62,851 bases of DNA, from positions 1 through 62,851 of the forward strand of contig CAMTMK010000013.1 of NCBI GenBank assembly GCA_947073645.1. The letters run 5' to 3'. Both the position numbers and the translations under genes were made by a program. The notes below the pieces were generated by a model. That model did not search any database. It was not told the DNA's origin and was given only the letters and a program-made list of their open reading frames with translations. Shown piece after piece: positions 9,188-18,043 of this stretch; the stretch's first letter is position 1; each line of letters begins with the position of its first letter. Origin of the DNA: an uncultured bacterium. GTDB taxonomy: Bacteria; Cyanobacteriota; Vampirovibrionia; Gastranaerophilales; Gastranaerophilaceae.

Positions 9188-9197
9188 AGTCATGTAA

Positions 9198-9269
9198 TCC
9201 TCAGTAGCTCAATGGCGGAGCAACCGGCTGTTAACCGGTAGGTTGTTGGTTCGAGTCCAACCTGGGGAG
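9198..9269 (+). tRNA. tRNA-Asn (anticodon GTT)
   Basis: Complete cloverleaf: acceptor TCCTCAG/CTGGGGA, anticodon stem ACCGG/CCGGT around loop CTGTTAA (anticodon GTT), T-loop TTCGAGT. The discriminator is G, and CCA is not encoded. Its 3' end is the left boundary of the integrated element. Confidence 0.95.
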
Positions 9270-10724
9270 TTTTTTATTACGATTTAATCCTTTGGCGAAT
9301 ATGTCAAAGGGTTTTTTATAGGTATAGCATAGCTTTTCGCCTTCGAGTGTTAAGTTCTGAAGTACATAATTTAATAATTCTCTCTTTTCTGAATTATCTC
9401 CAATTATATAAAGTGATTTGATTTCATTACAGATTTTTAAAATCTTTTCGCAATCTTCCATGAAACTTATATTTGCATTTTCGTATGTTTTTACATTTTC
9501 TTGTACAATATTTAATTCATTAGACCATTGATTATGTTTAGCAAGCCAATATTCTTCTGAAATCTTGCCGTCTAATTTATCGATATAGAGATTGTCTATC
9601 CTATCTCTTAATTTATCTTGTCGTCCTCTTAAACTGTTGATTTGTTGTATTGTAAAATCATGTTCATCTTTCAAACTCTCTTTCAATACAGCCTTAATCC
9701 ATTCTCCTTGCTCTTTTGTGATAGTAATATTAGATAATGCTTCTAAAATCTGATTTTCAATAATTTCTTCTTTTATATAAATATGTTGCTGCTCGCATTC
9801 CCCTTTACCGCCTGTGCAAGAATAATAAATATATTTCCCTTTTTTAATTTCGCCAGATAAATTGCATCCGCATTTTGCACATTTAACCATGCCTGTAAAT
9901 AAAAAGTTTTTACTTACTATGTGTTTTGGTTTATTGTCTTTTCTAAATGCTAATTGAGCAAGGTCAAAGGTTTCTTTGCTAATCAAAGGTTCGTGTACTC
10001 CATTATATAAACAGTCTTTGAATTTAATCATTCCATAATAAAAATGGCATTTAAGAATTTTTTCTAATTGAGATTTATATACCTTTGGTTGTGTTTCTTT
10101 ATATACAAAACCTTCTTCATATAACTGGCATGCTAATTTCGCTAATGATAAAGTTCCTTGTGAATATAATTCAAAAGCTCTAACTACAAAAGGGGATTTT
10201 TCTTCATCAATTATGCTAACTTTTTTATCAAGTTTTTTATATCCATAAGGCGGTTTACCTGTAACATAACCTTCTTTAGCTTTTTGGGTTAAACCTTTTG
10301 TAACTTCTTCACCTAAATTTTGAATATATTGCCTAGCCATTAAAACTTTTATACCATGCATAAATTTTTCGCTAGAATGTGAGTCTGGGCTTATAATACT
10401 ACCTTCTTTAACAAAATGTAAGGCAAGTGGTAAGCTATCAATCGTTACATAATCCGGCAAATTTCTATATAGTCGGTCTGTTTTTTCAACTAAAATTGTA
10501 TGACAATCTCTAGAGGCTTTAAGGAATTTAACCATTTGAGTAAAATTTGTTCTACCTGCACATTTTGCGGTTTCAACATCTTCATACTCTTTTATGATTT
10601 GCATGTTATTTTTATGTGCATAATTGCGTAACAATTCTAATTGAGCAGGAATAGAATATCCCTCTTTTTCCTGTTCTTTGCTTGATACTCTGGCATAAAT
10701 TACGACTTTTGTAGATTTATTCAT
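9231..10724 (-). CDS. serine recombinase (site-specific integrase of the element)
   Basis: 497 residues. Residues 5-150 form a resolvase-type catalytic domain with the nucleophile serine in ARVSSKEQ and EKTDRLYRN. A recombinase domain follows near 155-270 (GKPPYGYKK), then a zinc ribbon near 285-320 (CAKCGCNLSG..YYSC) and a coiled coil near 350-420. It would catalyse integration and excision by double-strand exchange. The last ~13 residues (PRLDSNQQPTG) are read antisense through the tRNA-Asn gene, so the true host-independent C-terminus depends on the integration site. It overlaps the upstream MerR-like gene by 4 bp (ATGA). Confidence 0.93.
   Translation of the reverse strand: MNKSTKVVIYARVSSKEQEKEGYSIPAQLELLRNYAHKNNMQIIKEYEDVETAKCAGRTNFTQMVKFLKASRDCHTILVEKTDRLYRNLPDYVTIDSLPLALHFVKEGSIISPDSHSSEKFMHGIKVLMARQYIQNLGEEVTKGLTQKAKEGYVTGKPPYGYKKLDKKVSIIDEEKSPFVVRAFELYSQGTLSLAKLACQLYEEGFVYKETQPKVYKSQLEKILKCHFYYGMIKFKDCLYNGVHEPLISKETFDLAQLAFRKDNKPKHIVSKNFLFTGMVKCAKCGCNLSGEIKKGKYIYYSCTGGKGECEQQHIYIKEEIIENQILEALSNITITKEQGEWIKAVLKESLKDEHDFTIQQINSLRGRQDKLRDRIDNLYIDKLDGKISEEYWLAKHNQWSNELNIVQENVKTYENANISFMEDCEKILKICNEIKSLYIIGDNSEKRELLNYVLQNLTLEGEKLCYTYKKPFDIFAKGLNRNKKLPRLDSNQQPTG
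9267..9278. repeat. candidate attL, GAGTTTTTTATT
   Basis: A 12-bp repeat that begins in the last three bases of tRNA-Asn. The identical sequence is at 20653-20664. It is T-rich, so a chance match is possible, but both copies lie where element ends are expected. Confidence 0.5.
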
Positions 10725-10900
10725 TTTTTTATACCCCCTAAAATTTCGTTTATTTCAGTAAGTTTATAAAGTCTATATTTATTTAGAGGGTGTCTATAAG
10801 GTTTAAGTTTGCCAACCTTATCCCAACGTCTTAAAGTCGTCTTATCAACTCCCAAGAGTTCTGCTGCCTGTTTAATTGTAATGTAATCTTTTATATTCAT
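10721..10900 (-). CDS. MerR-like helix-turn-helix protein, probable excisionase
   Basis: 59 residues. ITIKQAAELLGVDKTTLRRW is a canonical MerR/excisionase winged-helix start, and a basic second half follows (KLKPYRHPLNKYRLYKL). Its TGA overlaps the recombinase ATG (ATGA), so the two are translationally coupled. Such proteins commonly set recombination direction or repress the integrase promoter. A 42-bp palindromic site sits directly upstream of its ATG and is a likely binding site. Confidence 0.82.
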   Translation of the reverse strand: MNIKDYITIKQAAELLGVDKTTLRRWDKVGKLKPYRHPLNKYRLYKLTEINEILGGIKK

Positions 10901-10901
10901 A

Positions 10902-10943
10902 ACATAATAGTTGCATAATTCAAAACATTATGCAACATTATGT
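10902..10943. promoter_or_regulatory. large palindrome upstream of the recombinase operon
   Basis: ACATAAT-A-GTTGCATAAT, a 7-nt centre, then ATTATGCAAC-ATTATGT. The arms pair over 17 bp with one bulge and contain four copies of CATAAT/ATTATG. It begins 1 bp from the start codon of the MerR-like gene. It is probably an operator for that protein or an accessory recombination site. Confidence 0.7.
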
Positions 10944-10958
10944 AAAGAAAAATTATAT

Positions 10959-11267
10959 TTAAAAGCCTATTTTGTTTTGATTTTTTATTTCTTCTAGTTG
11001 TTTTTGTAATTGTTTTAAATATTCAATTCCGTCAAGAGTTATGTATGGCTTTTTCACAAATATAGTTTGCCCACCCATAACATTACGAATTGACAAGTTA
11101 GTAAATCCTAATGAATTTACTTTTTCTATAAATTCTACATTGTTATCACCAAACTGATTAGCAAAATCAATAATCAATTTTCTTACTGTTTGTTCATCAA
11201 TGTTATCTATTTGTGCTTTGTATAACCTTAATAGAAATTTATTTACTGCTTCATTTACTGAATTCAT
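10959..11267 (-). CDS. small winged-helix-like protein, unknown function
   Basis: 102 residues, predicted mostly helical. The C-terminal part (KPYITLDGIEYLKQLQKQLEEIK) looks like the wing and final helix of small winged-helix proteins in which a strand leads to LTxxGxxYL, followed by a coiled coil. It overlaps the upstream membrane-protein gene by 17 bp and is third in the restriction-modification operon. I do not recognise a named family; a regulator or sensor partner of the membrane protein is possible. Confidence 0.6.
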   Translation of the reverse strand: MNSVNEAVNKFLLRLYKAQIDNIDEQTVRKLIIDFANQFGDNNVEFIEKVNSLGFTNLSIRNVMGGQTIFVKKPYITLDGIEYLKQLQKQLEEIKNQNKIGF

Positions 11268-12018
11268 TATTTTTTCTCCCTCTTATTGTCTGCCTGTTCA
11301 TTGTTTTTTGATTTCCTGTATGAGTTTTTGAATGTAAATTTATATCCGAATTACTTATAATGACAATATTTTGTTTAATATCAGGTTTTGTATTTAATGA
11401 ATAATTATTACATAGACAAAATTTTGTACAATCAGAAATTGCATTAATTAAAAATACAAAAATAAAAGTTACTATTAAATATTTAAAAATGTTTTGTTTG
11501 AATAGTTTATTTTTATTTTTTAAATTTAAAAATTTATCAAAAAAATTTTCTCTTTCACGCATTTTTTCTAAAAATATATTTAATTTTTCCTCAATAGAGT
11601 CATTCCAACTTCCTGAAATTTCCTTTTTCTCAAATAATTTCTTTGAAATATATGCTATATCATAGAATTCTTGTTCAAAACTTTGTATTTTTTCATCAAA
11701 TAAATATTTTGCCTCTGTTTGTAAAAAGTTTAGTTGCAACAGAACTTCTTCAAGCAATAGTAAACTATCTTCTTTTTTATCTTCAGAAATATTGATAATA
11801 ATATATTTACCTGTTTTATATTCGTGTGGAACTGCTTGTCTGTATTTACCTATAACATTTTGTAATTTTTGATAATGTTCCATTCTCACTCTAAAATAAT
11901 CATCATTTTTTTGTTCTTGCACTATTGCAAATTGTAGATATGTAAAATAAATCAAACATGATGTTAAGATAACATTTGTAAAACCTTGATTATTATTACA
12001 CCATTCTATAATGCACAT
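11251..12018 (-). CDS. membrane-anchored protein in the restriction-modification operon
   Basis: 255 residues. One N-terminal membrane helix (FTNVILTSCLIYFTYLQFAIV) is followed by a long cytoplasmic-type helical region and a second helix near residue 180 (YLIVTFIFVFLINAI). The tail is polar and Asn/Ser-rich. The ATG is 2 nt past the stop of the restriction-modification gene. No family recognised. Its place between a type IIG enzyme and a winged-helix-like protein suggests accessory defence or unrelated cargo. Confidence 0.65.
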   Translation of the reverse strand: MCIIEWCNNNQGFTNVILTSCLIYFTYLQFAIVQEQKNDDYFRVRMEHYQKLQNVIGKYRQAVPHEYKTGKYIIINISEDKKEDSLLLLEEVLLQLNFLQTEAKYLFDEKIQSFEQEFYDIAYISKKLFEKKEISGSWNDSIEEKLNIFLEKMRERENFFDKFLNLKNKNKLFKQNIFKYLIVTFIFVFLINAISDCTKFCLCNNYSLNTKPDIKQNIVIISNSDINLHSKTHTGNQKTMNRQTIRGRKNNEFSK

Positions 12019-12020
12019 TT

Positions 12021-15000
12021 TTATGCCTCCTCAATTATTTTTATTTCATCTTGTGTTAATCCATAGAGTTTATAGACTTCTTGGTCTATTTCGTTGTCTA
12101 ATACTTCAATTTGTGTTTTTAATCCGTTTAGATGCTCGGATTTTGTTTTGTACCAGCTCATTAAATCCTCTTTTTGAGAAAGAGAAAGTTTTACTCCCTG
12201 TTTTTGCAATTCTTCAAGGAATGGATTTAAGCCCAAACTATAAAAAACTTCTAGTTTTTGCGTAAGCTTTTTGGGTTTATATTCTAGCTCTATAATTTCA
12301 TGTGCTTTTTGTGTTTCACTACAAAGCTTATTATTAAGCTCAGTCATTTTTTCAGCTTTTTGTGCTAATAATTGTTGGTACTCGCTGGAAATATCAGGGA
12401 TTGGGATTTTTTCTATCACATTAGGTACATATTCAAAAACCCCATTTCCTGTTTGTTTGGCATTGGATTTATGCCAAAAATTTAGTAATTTTGAATTTAA
12501 TAAGGCAAGGATATATTTTAGATTGTAATTTTTATTGTTTCCAAAAATTACGGTCATATTGGTGTAACCTATAAAATTTTTTGTATTGTCATAAACAAAA
12601 TTGTTTTCTTTGGCTCTGTATGAACACCATATTTTGTCGTAATGGTAATATTCTTTATGCATGGGGAATGTGTAATTCCACCATTTTGAAGTTTTTCGTC
12701 TTTTTTTATCAGCCCTATTTTCTAAAAATTCTTTATTTTCAAGTAGATGCTTTTGAATTGATTTAGGTAAGTCCTCAAAATTTTCGACATCTTCAAAATA
12801 AAGCAGATATTCAAGAGGTTTTGAAATATGGTATCTTGATATAATTTCACCGCTCATTCTGTTTTTTATAAACTCATCAGGAAAATCATTAGGATAAGTT
12901 TTAAATGAAAAAATATCATTAGCTGCTGTTTGCATGCCAGAGCCAATATGCAATATCTCGCCTAATTTTTTATGTTGACCATCAATTTTTGCATTTAATT
13001 TGGCTATTTTATTATTAATAAGTGCAAAAGGTTTATCTTTTTCAAAACTGCATACAAAATAACTTTTTTGTTCTAGTATTTTTTGAATAATTAGTTCTTC
13101 GTTTTGTTCTGTTTCTTTTATACTGTTTACACTTACTATAATATCTTTATTATTTTTTTGAAGAATTAAAATACAAGTTGTTATTCCTGCATCTTTAAAA
13201 ACTTGATATTGTTCAAAATTAATTATTTTTAAAACTGTACATTTCTCTAATATATAGTTTCTTAATTTCTTGGCTTTATCCGAAAACAAGAAGGCATTTG
13301 AAATAATAAACCCTAAAATGCCATCCGGTCTTAATAAATCAATAGCTTTTTTGATAAAGTAAAATAAAATATCGCTTTTATCCATATAGACATCAGAATA
13401 AGCTGTTTTAAGGTGTTCAAATATAGGGGAGTTATGCCCAAATGTATCAATATTAAAATATGGTGGGTTACCTATAATAACATCAAAACCATAATCTCTA
13501 TCATCTCTTGTTGTTACAGAGTGTATCCCACCATTTTTAAGACGTTCTCCTTTTGCTAGACAATTAGAAAAAATTTCTGGGAACTCATTTTCCCATTTAA
13601 AAGCTTTATCGCCTGCAATAGTTTCATCATCTATTAAAGAGTTTCCGCATTTTATATTCTCATCAAGATTTTGAAGTTTACATTTTGAATTCGCTGTTTT
13701 TAACCACAAAGCCAGTTTTGTTATTTCAACACTTTCTTTGTTTAAATCAACTCCAAAAAGGTTATTTAACAATATTGAACGGTCTATTTCCATAGGGTTT
13801 ATGTGTTTTAGGAGATTTACCTGTACAAACTCTTGTCCGCCTCTTTTACTGGATTTTTCTGCGTTTATTCTTTCTTCTACCCTTATATTGTGTTGTTGTT
13901 TTAAAAACTCATGTGCTTGATTTAAAAAAGCACCACTTCCACATGCCGGGTCTAATATTTTTATTGTTTCTAATTTGTCGGGGTTTTCTTCTAAATATTT
14001 ACCTATAGTTTCCTCAACTATATAATGAGTTATGTATTCGGGAGTATAAAAAATTCCATCTTTTTTACGTTTAGAATTCTTTTTATCTTCTGTTATTCCG
14101 TCAAGTTCGTTTTTTATATGTTCCATATCCGATAAGGACTGCTCAAAAATATGTCCTAAAATATTTACATTCAAATCACTTTCAAAATCATAACGTGCTA
14201 ATGCTTTTAAATGTTCAAACATTTCATCTTTTATAATTAAACTATCTAAAATTGCATCATAAGCAAATAAACCGCCATTATAGGCATTTATTGGCGGATT
14301 AACATTGTTATTCCCCTTATCTATAGAAACAAATAAACCTCTAAACTGTTCCCATATCCGGCATGGCGACATTGAAAACGAATTTTGAGCCATTTTATAG
14401 ATGTTTTCAACTGTGTTATGTGGTAAAAGCCCTGCGGTATCTTCGCAAAAGAAAATAAATATAAACCTATCCAATAATTTTTGCGTTTTTTCTAAAAGAA
14501 GTTTTTTGTCATAATTAGGATTATTTGCACAAATATGCTCAAAGAGGATTTTTCTAACTTGTTTAAATTCTGAATAAAATTCCTTTGTAATATCAATATC
14601 AGCTTCACCGGACTGTTTAATTAATAAATCCATAGGTGATTTAGAAGATTTATCAAGTAAATTTTCACAACAAAGGCAATAATAAAATCGTTTAAATTCT
14701 TTTTCCTCATGTAGGTTCAAAATATCAAATTCTTCATAAGCTGTTTGCCCTTTAGATTTATGGTAAAGTCTTGTATATCTAAAATTTGATACAATAACCC
14801 AATCACAATCCGCAAATTTATATAAATATTGAAAAGCCTGCTCAACCGGAGTTTGTTTATTTTCTCTTGAAACCTGTTTTGCATCCAAATTACATTGAGC
14901 ATCTTTTAACTCAATTACGCAATGTGTTTTCTCTTTATCTTTACTATAAAAACCTAATGAACCGTCCGCCTCTTTGCCGTCAACTTCGGTTTTAGCCTCT

Positions 15001-15242
15001 TGTTTTAGAGTCCAAATATCAGTTCCATCATCTTGCATTGTATAACCTAAAATTTCACAAAAGAATTTTGAAAAGAATTTCCCTTGCAAAGATGTTTCTT
15101 TCGCTTTGCTTAAATCGTGGTCTTTAAAAGCTGTTTGCCAACCTTTTATAATTCCGTCTATTTTTTGTCGCTTTTCGCCTGTCGGGAAATTAAACTTTTC
15201 CATACAAACTTTAAGCAATCGTTGGTTAATCAGTATTGCCAT
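12021..15242 (-). CDS. type IIG restriction-modification enzyme (Eco57I-like)
   Basis: 1073 residues in one chain. Residues ~1-180 look like a PD-(D/E)XK nuclease (EADGSLGF...CVIELKDA). Residues ~380-720 are an N6-adenine methyltransferase with AdoMet motif LDPACGSGAFLNQ and catalytic NPPY in VIIGNPPYFN. Residues ~780-1000 resemble a TaqI-like target-recognition domain ending in NVIEKIPIPDIS, with a helical tail after it. Such enzymes cut and methylate DNA at one asymmetric site, protecting the host from phage. It heads a three-gene operon and is divergent from an XRE regulator that could act as its controller. The start at 15242 has only a weak ribosome site. Confidence 0.9.
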   Translation of the reverse strand: MAILINQRLLKVCMEKFNFPTGEKRQKIDGIIKGWQTAFKDHDLSKAKETSLQGKFFSKFFCEILGYTMQDDGTDIWTLKQEAKTEVDGKEADGSLGFYSKDKEKTHCVIELKDAQCNLDAKQVSRENKQTPVEQAFQYLYKFADCDWVIVSNFRYTRLYHKSKGQTAYEEFDILNLHEEKEFKRFYYCLCCENLLDKSSKSPMDLLIKQSGEADIDITKEFYSEFKQVRKILFEHICANNPNYDKKLLLEKTQKLLDRFIFIFFCEDTAGLLPHNTVENIYKMAQNSFSMSPCRIWEQFRGLFVSIDKGNNNVNPPINAYNGGLFAYDAILDSLIIKDEMFEHLKALARYDFESDLNVNILGHIFEQSLSDMEHIKNELDGITEDKKNSKRKKDGIFYTPEYITHYIVEETIGKYLEENPDKLETIKILDPACGSGAFLNQAHEFLKQQHNIRVEERINAEKSSKRGGQEFVQVNLLKHINPMEIDRSILLNNLFGVDLNKESVEITKLALWLKTANSKCKLQNLDENIKCGNSLIDDETIAGDKAFKWENEFPEIFSNCLAKGERLKNGGIHSVTTRDDRDYGFDVIIGNPPYFNIDTFGHNSPIFEHLKTAYSDVYMDKSDILFYFIKKAIDLLRPDGILGFIISNAFLFSDKAKKLRNYILEKCTVLKIINFEQYQVFKDAGITTCILILQKNNKDIIVSVNSIKETEQNEELIIQKILEQKSYFVCSFEKDKPFALINNKIAKLNAKIDGQHKKLGEILHIGSGMQTAANDIFSFKTYPNDFPDEFIKNRMSGEIISRYHISKPLEYLLYFEDVENFEDLPKSIQKHLLENKEFLENRADKKRRKTSKWWNYTFPMHKEYYHYDKIWCSYRAKENNFVYDNTKNFIGYTNMTVIFGNNKNYNLKYILALLNSKLLNFWHKSNAKQTGNGVFEYVPNVIEKIPIPDISSEYQQLLAQKAEKMTELNNKLCSETQKAHEIIELEYKPKKLTQKLEVFYSLGLNPFLEELQKQGVKLSLSQKEDLMSWYKTKSEHLNGLKTQIEVLDNEIDQEVYKLYGLTQDEIKIIEEA

Positions 15243-15316
15243 TTCTCATTCGTCCATTTAATTCTCGTTAATTCTTTTGTTTGCGTAGAATTCAAAGTAA
15301 TATTTAAACATTTTAC

Positions 15317-15375
15317 TTATACCTTATACGTCATGCTTATTATACATGCTAAAAACTATGCGCAAACAGTTATAC
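15317..15375. promoter_or_regulatory. divergent control region with four TTATAC boxes
   Basis: TTATAC occurs at 15317, 15324, 15340 and 15370, between the restriction-modification gene (minus) and the XRE gene (plus). The spacing and setting resemble controller-protein boxes of restriction systems. No promoter fits both genes cleanly. Confidence 0.45.
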
Positions 15376-15418
15376 ATATTTTATCATTTAGAAAATAACA
15401 TGAGTTTTGAGGAATAAT

Positions 15419-15748
15419 ATGGCAGGTAACAAAGATTTTGGAAAACATATAAAAAAATTAAGGGAGGCTAAAGGTTATAGCCAAGAACAGTTGGCGGAAT
15501 TAGTTGGACTTGAATATCAAACTATAAGTCGTATAGAAACGGGTTATTATTTTACTAGTTATGAAAATTTGCAAAAAATCGCAAAAGCTCTAAACCTTAC
15601 AATAAAAGATTTATTTGATTTTTCAGAAGATGAACTAACAAAGGCAGAACTAATAAAACTAATCACAAAAGATATTAAATCTTTTGAAATAAAAGACTTA
15701 AAAACTATACGCAAAATGATAAATCTTTACTTTGAATGTCGAAAATAA
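15419..15748 (+). CDS. XRE-family regulator, possible restriction controller protein
   Basis: About 109 residues. The N-terminal helix-turn-helix is clear (GYSQEQLAELVGLEYQTISRIETG), and a short helical C-terminus follows. It binds DNA as a dimer. ATG 15419 follows TGAGGA and is preferred to an in-frame TTG four codons upstream. It is divergent from the type IIG enzyme, the classic arrangement of a C protein that delays nuclease expression; it could instead be the element's repressor. Confidence 0.82.
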   Translation: MAGNKDFGKHIKKLREAKGYSQEQLAELVGLEYQTISRIETGYYFTSYENLQKIAKALNLTIKDLFDFSEDELTKAELIKLITKDIKSFEIKDLKTIRKMINLYFECRK

Positions 15749-15757
15749 TAGTTATAT

Positions 15758-15939
15758 GATTTTACCCTTTTTAATGCTAAAACTCTTTATTTAACGCTTT
15801 TTTAAAAGTTAATTATAAAATTCTTGTTTACCCTTTTTATAATTAAAGAAAAGGGGCAAAAGGAGTAATGTATAAATTTAGATACTCCTTTTGGAAATCC
15901 CCTAAAAAATGGATTTCAGAGAACAAAAAGGGTAAAATC
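15758..15939. repeat. cluster of repeats and hairpins between convergent genes
   Basis: TTTACCCTTTTT occurs at 15761-15772 and 15827-15838, and inverted at 15925-15936. The outer copies extend to a perfect 15-bp inverted pair. Inside are a 10-bp hairpin (AATTATAAAA/TTTTATAATT, 15811-15844), another (AAAAGGAGTA/TACTCCTTTT, 15858-15892) and a 7-bp one (15894-15917). They may be bidirectional terminators, or iterons of a replication origin beside the primase/helicase gene. Confidence 0.65.
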
Positions 15940-18043
15940 AGTTATATTTATAGAGTTTAAACTTACATCCGTTAGAAGCCTTAACCATACGCCCATAAGC
16001 TCGATGTTGCAAATGTTCTAATATAATTTTTGCATTTTTGACACTTTTGTATTTTGACATATTCATTTTATATAATTTGGTTGGGGAGATTGAATTTTTA
16101 CCAAGAAAGAGTAATTTTGTGTATGTTTCCTCAACTAAATCAATATTATTAGCCTTTTTAATAACGATAGTTTCATAAGTTTTTATAAAGTAATTGCTTA
16201 AAGAGATAGCTTTTTTAACTGTTTCTTTGTCAATTTCAATTTTGTTAGGGTCTTTAATACAGTGAAGTACAAGAGCAAATCTTGCAACATATTGAGTATG
16301 TTTTTGAAGATAACTTTTCATTATTTCAGGTATTTCTTGCTTATTTTTCTTTTGTACGATTTCATAATTAAATTGATTAAAGCATTTTTGTGCATCCTGA
16401 CTAAATTTATACTCTTTTTCTACTGTTTGCTTAAAAAGTCTTGTATAAATATCCTTTAGTACTTTATTGTCTAATGGAGTGGTTTTACTTGACTGTATGC
16501 CAGTTTCTACATAATCTGTCAATACATACAACCAACGTTCCATAAAACCGTTTTCGCCGCCTAAATTACTAGAAAATATAGTTTTATCCAATACTTTAGG
16601 TTGAATAGTTCCTATTATTGAATGTGCCGGATAAATTATGTAATCAATATCACTGGTTGACCTCATAACATTAAATCTTTGCTTATTCCAACTTTGTAAA
16701 AAGTATGTTTCATCATTATTTTTTCCTCCGCTTTTATATTGCCCCATTCCAAGAAGAAACATTGAAAGTTCATCCGTCCAAATACTTATGCCTCTTTTGC
16801 TATCTGCCGAATTTTTTAGAATAGCTCTAACTATAGCTTCTACAGTAGTGTCTTGAGTAGTCATTCTTTGTCTTTGTGGTATTTCTGGAGGTTCTAACTC
16901 TCCTATATCTTCTTTTGATTTTAGTTTTGATTTATACTCATTTAATTCTTTTTTATATTTTTTCATTTTTGTATTGTAATCATCTTCAAAAGTTACTTCT
17001 AAATCATCTATAATATGTTTTACAAAATTCAGGCATGGACTTTTCTTTCGAGATGGTTCACCTACAATCGCTATCCAAAGTATAGGGCTATCAGTCCATC
17101 CTGATATTGGATTTACTAAAATTGAATATTTACCGTTCATGATTACTGCTGCACCCCCAAGAACTGCCATTGCTATGTATTCTATAGGTGCATCTAATCT
17201 TTCTTGAACATCTTCAATTTGATTTTTTAAATCATCTTCAAAAATATCCATAGGAAATTTATTTTTTGTATTTTTTACCCCCATCATATCGTTTTGGATA
17301 GACTTTAATGTAACAGTTTGGGCTTTTTCAAGTAGCCTTGTAAAATCTTCTTTTCCATATTTTATTAAATAATCATCTAATCCCAGTTTATCTTCTGATT
17401 GTGGTAAATATATTATTTTCACAATCGCCTCTTTTTCACCTATTAGATATCCTGATAACATTAATAAAGCCTCTTTTACCATCTCTTTTGTCATTACATC
17501 ATTGTCAAAGCATAAGTAAATAGGTTTTCCTTTTAATTGCATTTCAGAAAGACTGGAAATTATATCACTGGGATAATCTTCTTCATCTAAAATTTCTTCT
17601 ATTTGTGCAACTGTTTTGTCTTTTAATTCTTCTTGTTTTAATGGATTTCGTTTCCAACAATAAACTCCCGGAATAGCTACACAATTAAAGCCTTCTAAAG
17701 ATGCTTTTATAGCTTTCTTTTCTCCCTCTGTAATTATTAAGTAATCATCTTTATTATTAATACTATTATGTAAACCCAAAGGTATAAAGATTTGGCTTTC
17801 TTTACCTTTTGGACGAATATATTTATTTTTACAATTATTATAAAATCGTTGAGTATAATATTCATTGGGAGTATTGTTTTTTTGAGGATAAAATAATTCC
17901 CAATAATCACCATGAGCTTTTAGTAATCCTGCATTTACGTAACTCATAATAGTATTATCATCTATGCCGGATTTGTGCCAATCATCATACATTGTTTGTT
18001 CTGCTTCCGTCAATACTCTTTTGTTCCCTAAATTTTCTATCAT
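15938..18043 (-). CDS. primase/helicase-type replication protein (DUF3854-DUF3987)
   Basis: 701 residues. The N-terminal third has a TOPRIM-like primase fold (DYLIITEGEKKAIKA..., then YLCFDNDVM with the acidic metal site). Residues ~270-650 match DUF3987, with Walker A-like GEPSRKKSP and a helicase-type core (SIWTDELSMFLLGMG). These proteins start replication of phages, satellites and integrative elements. It overlaps the upstream 148-aa gene by 4 bp and forms a three-gene operon. Its stop lies inside the repeat cluster at 15758-15939. Confidence 0.85.
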   Translation of the reverse strand: MIENLGNKRVLTEAEQTMYDDWHKSGIDDNTIMSYVNAGLLKAHGDYWELFYPQKNNTPNEYYTQRFYNNCKNKYIRPKGKESQIFIPLGLHNSINNKDDYLIITEGEKKAIKASLEGFNCVAIPGVYCWKRNPLKQEELKDKTVAQIEEILDEEDYPSDIISSLSEMQLKGKPIYLCFDNDVMTKEMVKEALLMLSGYLIGEKEAIVKIIYLPQSEDKLGLDDYLIKYGKEDFTRLLEKAQTVTLKSIQNDMMGVKNTKNKFPMDIFEDDLKNQIEDVQERLDAPIEYIAMAVLGGAAVIMNGKYSILVNPISGWTDSPILWIAIVGEPSRKKSPCLNFVKHIIDDLEVTFEDDYNTKMKKYKKELNEYKSKLKSKEDIGELEPPEIPQRQRMTTQDTTVEAIVRAILKNSADSKRGISIWTDELSMFLLGMGQYKSGGKNNDETYFLQSWNKQRFNVMRSTSDIDYIIYPAHSIIGTIQPKVLDKTIFSSNLGGENGFMERWLYVLTDYVETGIQSSKTTPLDNKVLKDIYTRLFKQTVEKEYKFSQDAQKCFNQFNYEIVQKKNKQEIPEIMKSYLQKHTQYVARFALVLHCIKDPNKIEIDKETVKKAISLSNYFIKTYETIVIKKANNIDLVEETYTKLLFLGKNSISPTKLYKMNMSKYKSVKNAKIILEHLQHRAYGRMVKASNGCKFKLYKYN

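Noticed and set aside
9159-9197. A riboswitch or regulatory leader before tRNA-Asn
   Set aside because: The interval is fully explained by a promoter and a short spacer.
12021-15242. PglX of a BREX system
   Set aside because: The methyltransferase has its own N-terminal nuclease-like domain, and no brxA, brxC or pglZ is nearby; type IIG fits better.
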